A stretch of 55,910 nt of DNA from the NCBI GenBank assembly GCA_938003985.1, contig CALKWZ010000017.1:1-55910 (forward strand), read 5' to 3'. Shown here piece by piece: positions 24,168 through 32,477 of the stretch; the first letter of the stretch is position 1, and each line of letters starts with the position of its first letter. A program made the position numbers and the translations under genes. A model generated the notes under the pieces. It was not told the origin of the DNA. It saw only the letters and a list, made by a program, of their open reading frames with translations, and did not search any database. Source of the stretch: an uncultured Verrucomicrobiota bacterium. Lineage in GTDB: Bacteria; Verrucomicrobiota; Kiritimatiellia; CAIQIC01; Lenti-01.

Positions 24168-24836
24168 ATGCGCCACGCGATCCGAATCCTGTTCCTGGCG
24201 ATCTTGCTCCTGGGCGGACTCGGATTGGCGCGCGAAGGCCTCCGCGCCATCCGCAACCAAGCGTACGTGCTGCGCTACACGGAAGAGTTGAGCTGGGCTG
24301 CGGGCGGAGGCCGGGAATCCGCCGGCGTCGAATCCAACGCCGCCGAATTCGGCGGGCGCGAGGCCGTCGTTTTCGGCGTCGGATTTTCCGCGCTCGGCGG
24401 CCTGCTGCTGCTGTGGGCCGCGGGGCTCGCGCTGGGCTTCGCCGGCCAGGCGGGGCTGCGCGTGCCGCCAGCCGTTTACCGCGGCCTCGCGGGAATCTCG
24501 CTGGCCACGCTGGCGGCGGCCAGCCTCGCGCTGTTTCCCGTCTGGCGGCTTCGCACCCTGCCGTTCTACGTCGTGCTCCTCGCCTTCACCCTCGCCCTCG
24601 CGCTGCCGGTGCCGGCGCACGTCCGGAAAAAGGCGTTCCCCGGCGCCGTCATCGCCGTCATCCTGGCCGGCATGGCCGGCTTCCCCGCGTTTCCGATTTT
24701 CGCCGGCATCGTCGTTTTTCTCGTTGCCGGCACCCACCTGCTCGTGATCTGGCCGAAACTCGTGCCGCCGTCCCTGTCACCCAAAACGTCCACGCTGCGG
24801 ACGGGCACGTCCCGTCCAACCAGGAGAATCCCATGA
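24168..24836 (+). CDS. Polytopic membrane protein, unknown
   Basis: A 222-residue inner-membrane protein with about five to six hydrophobic segments (near 7-27, 68-93, 107-127, 131-150, 157-175 and 178-197). A soluble loop (30-65) lies between the first two. No family is recognised. It lies 15 bases after the BtpA gene and its stop overlaps the next start (ATGA at 24833), so it is part of the same operon. The C-terminal 25 residues are basic and Ser/Thr/Pro-rich. Confidence 0.65.
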   Translation: MRHAIRILFLAILLLGGLGLAREGLRAIRNQAYVLRYTEELSWAAGGGRESAGVESNAAEFGGREAVVFGVGFSALGGLLLLWAAGLALGFAGQAGLRVPPAVYRGLAGISLATLAAASLALFPVWRLRTLPFYVVLLAFTLALALPVPAHVRKKAFPGAVIAVILAGMAGFPAFPIFAGIVVFLVAGTHLLVIWPKLVPPSLSPKTSTLRTGTSRPTRRIP

Positions 24837-25570
24837 AGACGATCGTTTCACGCACGTTGATCCTGCTCTGCCTCGCGGTCCTCGCGGCCGGCTGCGCCTC
24901 CCCGAAGAAAAAGCGCATGGCGTCCCTGGCGGTGCCGCGCAGCGCCGCCATCGTCGGCTACGACGCGGCGGGCACGCCCGTCTACGAAAACGGATCCGCA
25001 CCGGGCGGCGACGCCGTCCGCGAACGCCTGCTGGCCTGGAAAGCCTCCCTGTCCATCGAAGTGGCCGACGTCACCAACGCCGCCCTGCGCGCCGTGGCCC
25101 TCGCGGAACGGAACGGCGGCTATCTGGAATCCCGTTCCGACCACAGCTATGGCGGCACGTCCCTCAAGCTGCGCCTTCCGGCTCCGGCTTTCACCAATGC
25201 CATCGGCGCGCTGGAAGCCCTGGGCCACGTCGAGTCCCGCAGCGTCGAAAGCGAAGACGTCACCGAGCAGTACGTCGACGTCGAGGCGCGCCTGAAAAAC
25301 AAGATCGTCCTGCGCGACCGGCTGCGCAAACTGCTCGACCAGGCCACCGAGGTGAAGGACATCCTCGCCATCGAAACCGAACTCAACCGCGTGCAGGGCG
25401 ACGTCGATTCCATGGAAGCGCGCATCAAGGCCCTGCGCGGGCGGGTCGATTTCGCCGTCCTCGATCTCCACCTCAGCCGGAAACCCCCGACGAAAATCCT
25501 CGGCCCCCTCGGCTATCTTTTCAAGGGCCTGTTCTGGACCGTCGAAAAGCTGTTCGTCATCCGCGAATAG
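24833..25570 (+). CDS. DUF4349-family lipoprotein
   Basis: A 245-residue lipoprotein (lipobox LAAGC) of the DUF4349 family. The ATG at 24833 has AGGAG at 6 bases and overlaps the preceding stop. The family pattern is visible: SLSIEVADVTNAALRAVALA, GGYLESRSDHSYGGTSLKLR, the LRLPAPAFTNAIGALEALG segment, RSVESEDVTEQYVDVEARLK, and a coiled coil (LRKLLDQATEVKDILAIETE, then RVQGDVDSMEARIKALRG). A hydrophobic stretch near the C-terminus (LGPLGYLFKGLFWTVEKLF) could reach the membrane. Function of the family is unknown; an envelope role is likely. It is the last gene of its operon and converges on rnd with a 21-base gap. Confidence 0.85.
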   Translation: MKTIVSRTLILLCLAVLAAGCASPKKKRMASLAVPRSAAIVGYDAAGTPVYENGSAPGGDAVRERLLAWKASLSIEVADVTNAALRAVALAERNGGYLESRSDHSYGGTSLKLRLPAPAFTNAIGALEALGHVESRSVESEDVTEQYVDVEARLKNKIVLRDRLRKLLDQATEVKDILAIETELNRVQGDVDSMEARIKALRGRVDFAVLDLHLSRKPPTKILGPLGYLFKGLFWTVEKLFVIRE

Positions 25571-25591
25571 CTCCGCTTCGGCGGGAACGCG

Positions 25592-26719
25592 CTACAAGTT
25601 GAAGACGCCCTGCCGCGGGCGCAGCCCCAGATCGCCGGCGAGCGCGGCGCGCCAGCCATGCAACAGGGCGTGCTCCTCCGGCCGGGCTTCTTGACCGGCC
25701 TGAAGCAACCGGGCCAGGTCGTTCCGACTGCAGACCAGCGCCGGATCAACGCCGCGGGCCGCGGCCCGAGTCTGGATATCCGCCAGAACGGAATCGAGTT
25801 CCTTCCGGAAAGCGGCGGCACGCGGCGGTTGGAAAATCGGCGGCGGCAGATCCGCCTCGGGCATTTCCTGCGCGCGCCGGACGGCCGCCAAGAGTTCCGC
25901 GCCCCAGCGCGCGACCGCCGGCGGCTTGAGCTTCAACCCATCCGGGGTTTGCGGCAGGGCCGCGGCGATCGCTACCAGTTCGCCGTCCTCCAGCAGCCAG
26001 CGCCGCGGCAGATCGGCGGCGCGGGCGGCCTGTTCCCGCCACGCCGCCAATTCGCGCAGCGCCGCCAGCGGACGCGGCGCCAGATTGGCCGCCGCGCGGA
26101 TGCGCAGATAGGCTTCCTCGGGCGGCTTCTCGGCCGTGGTTTCCGGATCGTCCAGCGCCGCGCGCTCTTCGTCCAGCCACGCCTCGACGCCCGCGGCGCG
26201 GGCGCGGGCGCGCAGCCGGTCGGCGACCTCCGGCAGGTAGCGCACGTCGTCGGCCGCGTAGTCGAGTTCCTCCGGCGCCAGCGGCCGCGCCAGCCAGTCC
26301 GCGCGCGTGTGCGCCTTGGCCAAATGAACGCCCACGGTCTCCGCCAGCAGGTTGGCGAGCGACAGCGCGGCGCCCAGCCCGGCGAAGCCCGCGGCCTGCC
26401 GCGTGTCGAACACGTTGCGCGCCGCGACGCCCGTCGCGCGGCGCAAAATCATCAAATCCTGGGGCGCGTCGTGCAGGATTTTGACGATGCGCGCGTTCGC
26501 CAGCAGTTCGCCCAGCGGCGCCAGGTCGCCGGCCGCCAGCGGATCGACCAGAAAGCAGCGGCCGTCGGCCGCGGCGAGCTGCACCAGGCCCAGCCGGGCG
26601 TAGTAGGTGCGCTCCCACGTGAATTCCGTGTCGAGCGCCAAAACGGCTTCTTCCTGCAAGCGGTCCACGAGCGTCCGGAGGGCGGCGGGGGCGGCGATCA
26701 TCGAATAGGCGGTGCTCAT
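25592..26719 (-). CDS. rnd: Ribonuclease D
   Basis: A 375-residue 3'-5' exoribonuclease of the DEDD superfamily that trims tRNA and other small RNA 3' ends. Exo I is LALDTEF, Exo II is KILHDAPQDLMIL, and Exo III is the DEDDy form YAADDVRYLPEV. Two HRDC-like helical regions follow (about 205-285 and 300-375), as in RNase D. I chose ATG 26719 (MSTAYSMIAAP); an upstream in-frame start would add residues foreign to the family. It is single and divergent from iorAB across an AT-rich region. Confidence 0.92.
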   Translation of the reverse strand: MSTAYSMIAAPAALRTLVDRLQEEAVLALDTEFTWERTYYARLGLVQLAAADGRCFLVDPLAAGDLAPLGELLANARIVKILHDAPQDLMILRRATGVAARNVFDTRQAAGFAGLGAALSLANLLAETVGVHLAKAHTRADWLARPLAPEELDYAADDVRYLPEVADRLRARARAAGVEAWLDEERAALDDPETTAEKPPEEAYLRIRAAANLAPRPLAALRELAAWREQAARAADLPRRWLLEDGELVAIAAALPQTPDGLKLKPPAVARWGAELLAAVRRAQEMPEADLPPPIFQPPRAAAFRKELDSVLADIQTRAAARGVDPALVCSRNDLARLLQAGQEARPEEHALLHGWRAALAGDLGLRPRQGVFNL

Positions 26720-27128
26720 TGGCCCGGCACCATAACAGAACCCGCCTGGCGCCACAACGGCGCCGAAATGCCCGCGCCGCAGCGTCCCCGCTCTTCCACA
26801 ATCGCATTCGTTCAGCTTGTATGATTCATATGATGGTTAATTAATGATGATACGATCCAATTTGGCATATAAATATCGTATTTGTTGGCATATTCCGATA
26901 TTGTTCCCATTGTTTCGCATCATGTTTAATTAATCATGATACGACTTGCCGGCCTCTCCTTTGGGCACGCGGCATGCGCCCCATTCGACCGGGCGTAAGG
27001 CCCCGCGCGATCGGTCGTTGGGTTTTCCCCGGGTTTCGTCTCCGGCAACCCGTTTTCGGGCTTTTCGACCCGCGGCCCGGGTGCTACAGTCGCCGCCTGA
27101 TTTTGGAAACCCCGAACCGGACCCGCCC
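26720..27128. other. Divergent control region between rnd and iorA
   Basis: There is no gene in this 409-base gap. Bases 26815-26945 are AT-rich against a GC-rich background. They carry a 19-bp direct repeat, TTAATTAATGATGATACGA at 26837-26855 and the same with one change at 26926-26944 (start-to-start 89 bp). A second direct repeat, TTGGCATAT, lies at 26862-26870 and 26885-26893. ATACGAT (26850-26856) and ATCGTAT (26875-26881) form an inverted pair. A TACAGT box at 27085-27090 is a possible -10 for iorA. This looks like a regulator-binding region for one or both divergent genes. Confidence 0.6.
26837..26944. repeat. Pair of 19-bp AT-rich direct repeats
   Basis: Copies at 26837-26855 and 26926-26944 match at 18 of 19 bases. 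Each contains the palindrome TTAATTAA followed by ATGATACGA. The spacing of 89 bp and the location between divergent genes suggest paired binding sites rather than a mobile-element scar. Confidence 0.6.
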
Positions 27129-28898
27129 ATGAAAAAACTGCTTTCCGCCAACCAAGCCATCGCCTGGGCCGCCTACCGCGCCGGCTGCCGCGTGGCCGCC
27201 GCCTATCCCGGCACGCCCTCCACCGAGATCCTGGAGCACGTGGCCGAATTCAAGGGCGCCATCGACTGCGAGTGGTCGGTCAACGAGAAGGTCGCCATGG
27301 AAATCGGCGTGGGCGCCTCCCTCGCGGGCGTCCGCGCGCTGGTCGCCATGAAGCACGTCGGGCTCAACGTGGCCATGGACCCGCTCATGACCTTCACCTA
27401 CGTCGGCGCCATCGGCGGCATGGTCATCGTCAACGCCGACGATCCCAGCATGCATTCCTCGCAGAACGAGCAGGACAACCGTGCGCTCGCGAAATTCGCC
27501 AAGTGCCTGCTGTTCGAGCCGGCCGACTCGCAGGAAACCTACGACATGGTGACCGCCGGCTTCGCGCTGAGCGAGAAGTACCAGGTGCCCGTCATCGTGC
27601 GCACGACGACGCGCACGGCGCACACGTCGACCATCGTGGACATCGGCTCCGGCGAGCGCGGCGAAGTCCCGGGCATCCCCTACGTCAAGAACGCCCAGCG
27701 CAACGTCGCCGTCCCCGCGCACGGCCGCCTGATGCGCTTCGCCGTCGAGAAGCGTTCCGTCGCCCTGCGCGAGCTCTCGGAAAACAGCCCCTTCAACCGC
27801 GCCGAACCCGGCGCCGGCGATCTCGGTTTCGTCGCTTCCGGCGTGGCGTACCAATACGTGAAGGAAGTCTTCCCCGAAGCGCCGGTCTTCAAGGTCGGCC
27901 TCTCCTGCCCGCCGCCCATCGAGAAAATCCGCGCGTTCGCGGCGGGCGTGAAGCGCCTGGTCGTCGTGGAGGAATCCGACCCCGTGCTGGCCGAGCAGAT
28001 CCGCGCCGCGGGCATCCCCGTCGTGGAACCGCAGACCGAGCTGCGCATGATGGAGCTGAACCCGACGCGCCTCGCCGCCTTGCGCGCCGAACTGCTGGGC
28101 GCGCCCGCGCCGGAAGCCCCCCAACCCGAAACCGGCATTCCCGTGCGCCCGCCGGTGCTGTGCTCCGGCTGCTCGCACCGCGGCCCGTTCCATATCCTCT
28201 CCAAGCTCAAGGCCACGGTCTGCGGCGACATCGGCTGCTATACGCTCGGTTCGGCCCCGCCGCTGGCCGCGATGGACACCTGCATCTGCATGGGCGCGGC
28301 CATCGGCGCGGCCATCGGCATGCGCAAGGCCGGCCTGCCGAACAAGCGCATCGCGGCCGTCATGGGCGACTCCACCTTCTTCCATTCCGGCATGACCGGC
28401 CTGCTCGACGTGGCCTACAACAAGATTCCGATCACCGTCATGGTGTTCGACAACCGCATCACGGCCATGACCGGCCACCAGGAGAATCCCGGCAGCGGCC
28501 ACACCCTGCTCGGCGAGATCTCCACCCAGGTGCGCGTGGCCGACGTCGCCCGCGCCTTCGGGATCCAGCGCGTCCACGAGGTCGACCCCTACGACCTGGC
28601 GGCCCTCGAAAAAACGTTCGCCGAGTGCCTCGACGGCGACGAGCCGGCGGTCGTCGTCGTGCGCGGCCCCTGCGTGCTGCACGAAAAATGGGCCGGCAAG
28701 TCCGTCAACGAAGTCGACGTCGTCAAGTGCACGGCCTGCGGCGCGTGCTTCCGGATCGGGTGCCCCGCCATCGTGCGCGGCGCGGCCAAGGATCCGGCCG
28801 GCAAGCGCTTCCAGTCCCGGATCGATCCCCAGTTCTGCACGGGCTGCAACCTTTGCGCGCAGGTCTGCAAGTTCGGCGCCATCTCCCCCGCCAAGTGA
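27129..28898 (+). CDS. iorA: Indolepyruvate:ferredoxin oxidoreductase, alpha subunit
   Basis: A 589-residue thiamine-diphosphate and iron-sulfur enzyme subunit that oxidatively decarboxylates aryl pyruvates from aromatic amino acids to aryl acetyl-CoA, reducing ferredoxin. The N-terminal pyrimidine-binding part (SANQAIAWAAYRAGCRVAAA, AYPGTPSTEI) is followed by the CSGCSHRGPF segment and the TPP site GDIGCYTLG...MGAAIG. Two 4Fe-4S motifs end the chain (CTACGACFRIGCPAIV and CTGCNLCAQVCKFGAI). The length is slightly below the usual 600-620. iorB follows after 10 bases. It indicates anaerobic amino-acid fermentation. Confidence 0.96.
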   Translation: MKKLLSANQAIAWAAYRAGCRVAAAYPGTPSTEILEHVAEFKGAIDCEWSVNEKVAMEIGVGASLAGVRALVAMKHVGLNVAMDPLMTFTYVGAIGGMVIVNADDPSMHSSQNEQDNRALAKFAKCLLFEPADSQETYDMVTAGFALSEKYQVPVIVRTTTRTAHTSTIVDIGSGERGEVPGIPYVKNAQRNVAVPAHGRLMRFAVEKRSVALRELSENSPFNRAEPGAGDLGFVASGVAYQYVKEVFPEAPVFKVGLSCPPPIEKIRAFAAGVKRLVVVEESDPVLAEQIRAAGIPVVEPQTELRMMELNPTRLAALRAELLGAPAPEAPQPETGIPVRPPVLCSGCSHRGPFHILSKLKATVCGDIGCYTLGSAPPLAAMDTCICMGAAIGAAIGMRKAGLPNKRIAAVMGDSTFFHSGMTGLLDVAYNKIPITVMVFDNRITAMTGHQENPGSGHTLLGEISTQVRVADVARAFGIQRVHEVDPYDLAALEKTFAECLDGDEPAVVVVRGPCVLHEKWAGKSVNEVDVVKCTACGACFRIGCPAIVRGAAKDPAGKRFQSRIDPQFCTGCNLCAQVCKFGAISPAK

Positions 28899-28908
28899 GG
28901 AACCCGCG

Positions 28909-29499
28909 ATGACCACTCCCCTCGACCGCATCTTCAACGTGTCCCTCGTCGGCGTCGGCGGACAGGGCATCCTGCTCACGTCCGACGTCCTCGCGCTGGC
29001 GGCCATGCACGCCGGGCTCGACGTCAAGAAGTCGGAAATCCATGGCATGTCGCAGCGCGGCGGCTCGGTGATCAGCCAGGTCCGCTTCGGCGTCCAGGTC
29101 CGTTCGCCGATCATTCCCGACGGCCAGTCCGACGTCCTCGTGTCGTTCGAGCGCACGGAAGCCCTGCGCTGGGCCCACCTCGCCAAACCCGGCGCGAAGA
29201 TCCTGGTCAACGACATGGATCGCATCCCCGTGACCGTTTCCAGCGGCCTCCAGGCGCCGGTGCAGGACGCGGACAAGCGCCTGGCCGCCTATCCGGGCCT
29301 GACGCTGATCGACGCCAATCCGCTCGCGATCCAGGCCGGCAACTTGCGGGCCGCCAACGTGGTCCTCATGGGCGCGCTGTCCGCGTTCGTGCCGTTCGGC
29401 GAAGAACACTGGCAGTCCGCGCTGCGCGAGCGCATCCCCGCCAAGCTGCTCGACGTCAACCTGCGCGCCTTCGCCGCCGGCCGCGCCGCCGCACGCTGA
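28909..29499 (+). CDS. iorB: Indolepyruvate:ferredoxin oxidoreductase, beta subunit
   Basis: A 196-residue gamma-type subunit of the 2-oxoacid:ferredoxin oxidoreductase family that completes IorA. Landmarks: SLVGVGGQGILLTSDVLALA, KKSEIHGMSQRGGSVISQVR, SDVLVSFERTEALRW and NVVLMGALSAFVPFG. It lies 10 bases after iorA, preceded by GAGG, and belongs to the same transcript. No clear terminator follows. Confidence 0.96.
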   Translation: MTTPLDRIFNVSLVGVGGQGILLTSDVLALAAMHAGLDVKKSEIHGMSQRGGSVISQVRFGVQVRSPIIPDGQSDVLVSFERTEALRWAHLAKPGAKILVNDMDRIPVTVSSGLQAPVQDADKRLAAYPGLTLIDANPLAIQAGNLRAANVVLMGALSAFVPFGEEHWQSALRERIPAKLLDVNLRAFAAGRAAAR

Positions 29500-29672
29500 T
29501 CGCCGCGCTGGACTTCCGGACGCCGATGCCGTAGGGTCCGTCCTCCGTTGCGCCCGAAGCGCGACGAGCCGCCCGCGGCATCCCTGGACCGGGACCGAAT
29601 GGACGGCGTGGATTTCCTGGCCGATGGCGTCGCGAAAACCACTTTCCGTCCTTTGCCACCAGGAGAATCCCC

Positions 29673-30953
29673 ATGAGCTTCCAATCGCTGGGCTTAGACC
29701 CCCGCCTGCTGCAAAACGTCGCCAAACAAGGCTACGCCGTCACCACCCCCATCCAGAAGAAGGCCATTCCGGCCATCCTGGAAGGGCGCGACGTCGTCGG
29801 TCTGGCCCAGACCGGCACCGGCAAAACCGCCGCCTTCGTCCTGCCCCTCCTCCACCGCCTGATGTCCGGCCCGCGCCACCAGTTGCGCGCGCTGATCGTC
29901 GGCCCCACGCGCGAACTGGCCGAGCAGACGAAGGACGTCGTCGCCAAACTGGGCGAGCACGTGGGCCTGCGCAGCGTGACCATCTACGGCGGCGTGGGCC
30001 AGCAACCGCAAATCAACGGTGTCCGCCAAGGCGCGGAACTCGCGATCGCCTGCCCCGGCCGCCTGCTGGACTTGCTCGGCCAAGGCAAGTTCAACCTGAA
30101 CCACGTCGAATGCCTCGTGCTCGACGAAGCCGACCGCATGTTCGACATGGGCTTCCTGCCGGACATCCGCAAGATCCTCCAGCGCCTGCCGCCGAAGCGC
30201 CAGATCCTGCTGTTTTCCGCGACCATGCCGGCGGAAATCCGCGCGCTGGTCCACGAGATCCTGCGCGATCCCGTCACCGTCCAGATCGCCCATTGCAAGC
30301 CGGCGGAGACGGTCGAGCATGCGCTGTATCCCGTCGAACAGTCCCAGAAGACCGCGATGCTGATGGCGCTCCTGAAAAAGACCGGCGCCGGCTCCGTGCT
30401 GGTGTTCACGCGCACGAAGCACCGCGTCAAGCGCCTCGCCGCGCAGCTCGCCGCCGCGGGCCACCGCGCCGCCAGCCTGCAGGGCAACCTGTCCCAGCGC
30501 CAGCGGCAAGCCGCCCTCGACGGCTTCAAATCCGGCCAGCACCAGATCCTGGTGGCCACCGACCTCGCCGCCCGCGGCATCGACGTCGCGGACATCACCC
30601 ACGTCATCAACTACGACATGCCCGCCACGGTGGACGACTACACGCACCGCATCGGCCGCACCGGCCGCGCGGCCAAGACCGGCGACGCCTTCACGTTCAC
30701 GACCCACGAAGACGAAAGCGCCGTGCGCGCCATCGAGCGCGTGCTCGGCTTCAAGATCGAGCGCCGCCGCCTGGAAGGCTTCGATTGCTCCGCCGCGCAG
30801 ATCGCCCCGGCGGCGCATGCGCCCGCCCACCCGCGCCGGCCGCAGGCCGGCCCCAAGCCGGGCGGAAAACCCGGCGGAAAACCGGGCGGCCCCGCCCGCA
30901 AGCCGCATCCGGGCGGTGCCCGCTCGTTCGGCAAGCGCCGCTTTTCGCGGTAG
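29673..30953 (+). CDS. rhlE: DEAD-box RNA helicase, RhlE type
   Basis: A 426-residue ATP-dependent RNA helicase for ribosome assembly or RNA turnover. Motifs in order: Q motif (TTPIQKKAIP), AQTGTGKT, PTRELAEQ, CPGRLLD (Thr to Cys in the usual TPGR), DEAD, SAT, VFTRTKH, TDLAARGID and HRIGRTGRA. The C-terminus is a basic Gly/Pro/Lys-rich tail (residues about 385-426) that could bind RNA without sequence specificity. AGGAG lies 7 bases before the ATG; the same leader phrase (ACCAGGAGAATCCC) precedes the DUF4349 gene. The 173-base gap upstream holds its promoter region, with nothing else seen. Confidence 0.93.
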   Translation: MSFQSLGLDPRLLQNVAKQGYAVTTPIQKKAIPAILEGRDVVGLAQTGTGKTAAFVLPLLHRLMSGPRHQLRALIVGPTRELAEQTKDVVAKLGEHVGLRSVTIYGGVGQQPQINGVRQGAELAIACPGRLLDLLGQGKFNLNHVECLVLDEADRMFDMGFLPDIRKILQRLPPKRQILLFSATMPAEIRALVHEILRDPVTVQIAHCKPAETVEHALYPVEQSQKTAMLMALLKKTGAGSVLVFTRTKHRVKRLAAQLAAAGHRAASLQGNLSQRQRQAALDGFKSGQHQILVATDLAARGIDVADITHVINYDMPATVDDYTHRIGRTGRAAKTGDAFTFTTHEDESAVRAIERVLGFKIERRRLEGFDCSAAQIAPAAHAPAHPRRPQAGPKPGGKPGGKPGGPARKPHPGGARSFGKRRFSR

Positions 30954-31026
30954 AACCAGCTCTCGCGAATGAAGCCGGAGCGCGAAAAGGCCGGAGCGCG
31001 CGAACGCCCCGGCCGGTCAGGCCGGA

Positions 31027-31533
31027 TTACTCCGCCTGGATCGGCACGGTCTTCCGCCGGGCTTGTTCTTCCGGGCGCTTCGGCGCGACGAAGGTCAAGA
31101 CGCCCTTCTTGAATTGCGCCTTGGCCTTTCCGGCGTCCACGCCGGCCGGCAGTTCGATGGCGCGGTGGAACGATCCATAGGATTGTTCGCGCCGGAACCA
31201 GTTCTTGCCCTTCTCTTCCTGCTCGCTCTTCTTCTCGCCGCGAAGGACCAGCACGTCGTCCTGCAGCTCCACGGAGATGTCTTTTTCGTCCATCCCCGGC
31301 AGCTCGGCCGACACCTTGACCTCCGCGTCGGTTTCGGAGACGTCCACGCGCGGCATGAACGCGGCGGGCGCCCACGCGGGCCCGCGGTCGCGTTCGGCCA
31401 GCGGGGCTTCCCCGAAGAACTCGTCGAACAGGCGGTTCATCTGCCGCTGGAAATCCCGGAAGGGATCCGCTTCCTCCCGCCGTGCAGGCAGGGGCTTGCG
31501 GCCGATCCGGGGCACCAGATCCTTGATGCTCAT
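31027..31533 (-). CDS. Small heat-shock protein (Hsp20), third of three
   Basis: A 168-residue alpha-crystallin-domain chaperone that holds unfolding proteins. The N-terminal arm (FRDFQRQMNRLFDEFFGE) is typical. The crystallin domain runs at about 60-150 (PRVDVSETDAEVKVSAELPG, ISVELQDDVLVLRGEK, FKKGVLTFVAPK). A C-terminal V-P-I provides the I-x-I/V anchor. It is the last gene of the three-gene set, 42 bases after the second, and converges on rhlE. Confidence 0.93.
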   Translation of the reverse strand: MSIKDLVPRIGRKPLPARREEADPFRDFQRQMNRLFDEFFGEAPLAERDRGPAWAPAAFMPRVDVSETDAEVKVSAELPGMDEKDISVELQDDVLVLRGEKKSEQEEKGKNWFRREQSYGSFHRAIELPAGVDAGKAKAQFKKGVLTFVAPKRPEEQARRKTVPIQAE

Positions 31534-31575
31534 CTTGCTCGCCTCCTTCCTGTGGTTGTTGACGTTGTCGTGGAT

Positions 31576-31947
31576 TCAGCCCGTGACCTGGATCTTCCGG
31601 GCCTTCACTTCTTCCTTCTTGGGAATCGTCACCGTCAGCACGCCGCTCTTCACGCGCGCCTGGATGCGCTCGGGGTCGACCGCATCCGGCAGCGCGAAGT
31701 CGCGGCGGAACCGGCCGGCGCCGAATTCGCGGCCCAGCTCTTCGCCGCCCTGCGGTTTTTCGAGCTGGGTCCAGCCTTCGATCGTCAGCACGCGCTTCTG
31801 GACCGTGGCCTCGACGGACTTTTCGTCGGCGCCCGGCAAATCGGCGACGACGACGAAGGCTTCGGCGGTCTCGCGGACGTCGACGCGCGGCACGTAGACC
31901 GGCTCGTTCTCGGGGGTCGGGTTCGTTTTCTGGATGGTGTCGCTCAT
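31576..31947 (-). CDS. Small heat-shock protein (Hsp20), second of three
   Basis: A 123-residue Hsp20 with a very short N-terminal arm and little beyond the crystallin domain (VPRVDVRETAEAFVVVADLP, VKSGVLTVTIPK), ending in an I-Q-V anchor. GAGGAGG precedes the ATG at 31947. The short arm suggests smaller assemblies than its neighbours form. It lies 14 bases after the first gene. Confidence 0.92.
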   Translation of the reverse strand: MSDTIQKTNPTPENEPVYVPRVDVRETAEAFVVVADLPGADEKSVEATVQKRVLTIEGWTQLEKPQGGEELGREFGAGRFRRDFALPDAVDPERIQARVKSGVLTVTIPKKEEVKARKIQVTG

Positions 31948-31961
31948 GGATTCGCCTCCTC

Positions 31962-32408
31962 TCAATTTGCCTCGATGGCGATCTTGCGGGGTTTCTCTTC
32001 CTCCGACCGCGGAAGGGCGATGCGGAGGATGCCGTTCTTGAACGTCGCCTTCACCGCGCCGGCGTTGGCGCGGAAGGGCAACTGCAGCGTCCGCTGGAAT
32101 TCGCCGGCGGGCCGCTCGCGCCGCAGGACGGTTTCGCCCGCGGCGGGTTCCTGGCCTTTGACCTTGCCGTGCAGCGACAGCTCGTCGCCGACGACGGAGA
32201 TTTCAACGTCCTGGGGATCCACGCCGGGCATTTCGGCGTCGAGGACCAAGCCCTCCGCCGTCGACCAGACGTTCAGCGGCGGATAGGCCACGCGCGTCCG
32301 GCGGGGCGCTTCCGCGCCCGCCAGCAACCGGTTCATGTCCGCTTGGATCGATTCCAGCTCGTCGAAGATGGTCCAGGGATTTCTCGGACCGATGCTCAGT
32401 TCAAACAT
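31962..32408 (-). CDS. Small heat-shock protein (Hsp20), first of three
   Basis: A 148-residue Hsp20 and the promoter-proximal gene of the set. N-terminal arm WTIFDELESIQADMNRLLAG, crystallin domain at about 45-140 (LNVWSTAEGLVLDAEMPG, FKNGILRIALPR), C-terminal I-A-I anchor. AAAGGAG precedes the ATG. The sigma-54-like promoter at 32461-32477 reads into it. The three paralogues differ in arm length, so mixed oligomers are possible. Confidence 0.93.
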   Translation of the reverse strand: MFELSIGPRNPWTIFDELESIQADMNRLLAGAEAPRRTRVAYPPLNVWSTAEGLVLDAEMPGVDPQDVEISVVGDELSLHGKVKGQEPAAGETVLRRERPAGEFQRTLQLPFRANAGAVKATFKNGILRIALPRSEEEKPRKIAIEAN

Positions 32409-32460
32409 GGCGTTTGCTCCTTTCCGGGATGACCTTCATCCCTGCTAGCCGCCTTCATTG

Positions 32461-32477
32461 AGCATAACTCGTGCCAA
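32461..32477 (-). promoter_or_regulatory. Sigma-54-type promoter of the hsp20 set
   Basis: On the minus strand the sequence TTGGCACGAGTTATGCT matches the -24/-12 consensus TTGGCACG-N4-TTGCW except for one base in the -12 box, with the GG and GC at the correct spacing. Transcription would start near 32450, giving a leader of about 42 bases with a good ribosome site. Sigma-54 promoters need an enhancer-binding activator; a dyad about 130 bp upstream (32593-32609) is a candidate site. Confidence 0.6.

Noticed and set aside
30954..31026. Bidirectional terminator between rhlE and hsp20
   Set aside because: GGCCGG/CCGGCC words can pair, but there is no clean stem with a T-run on either strand.
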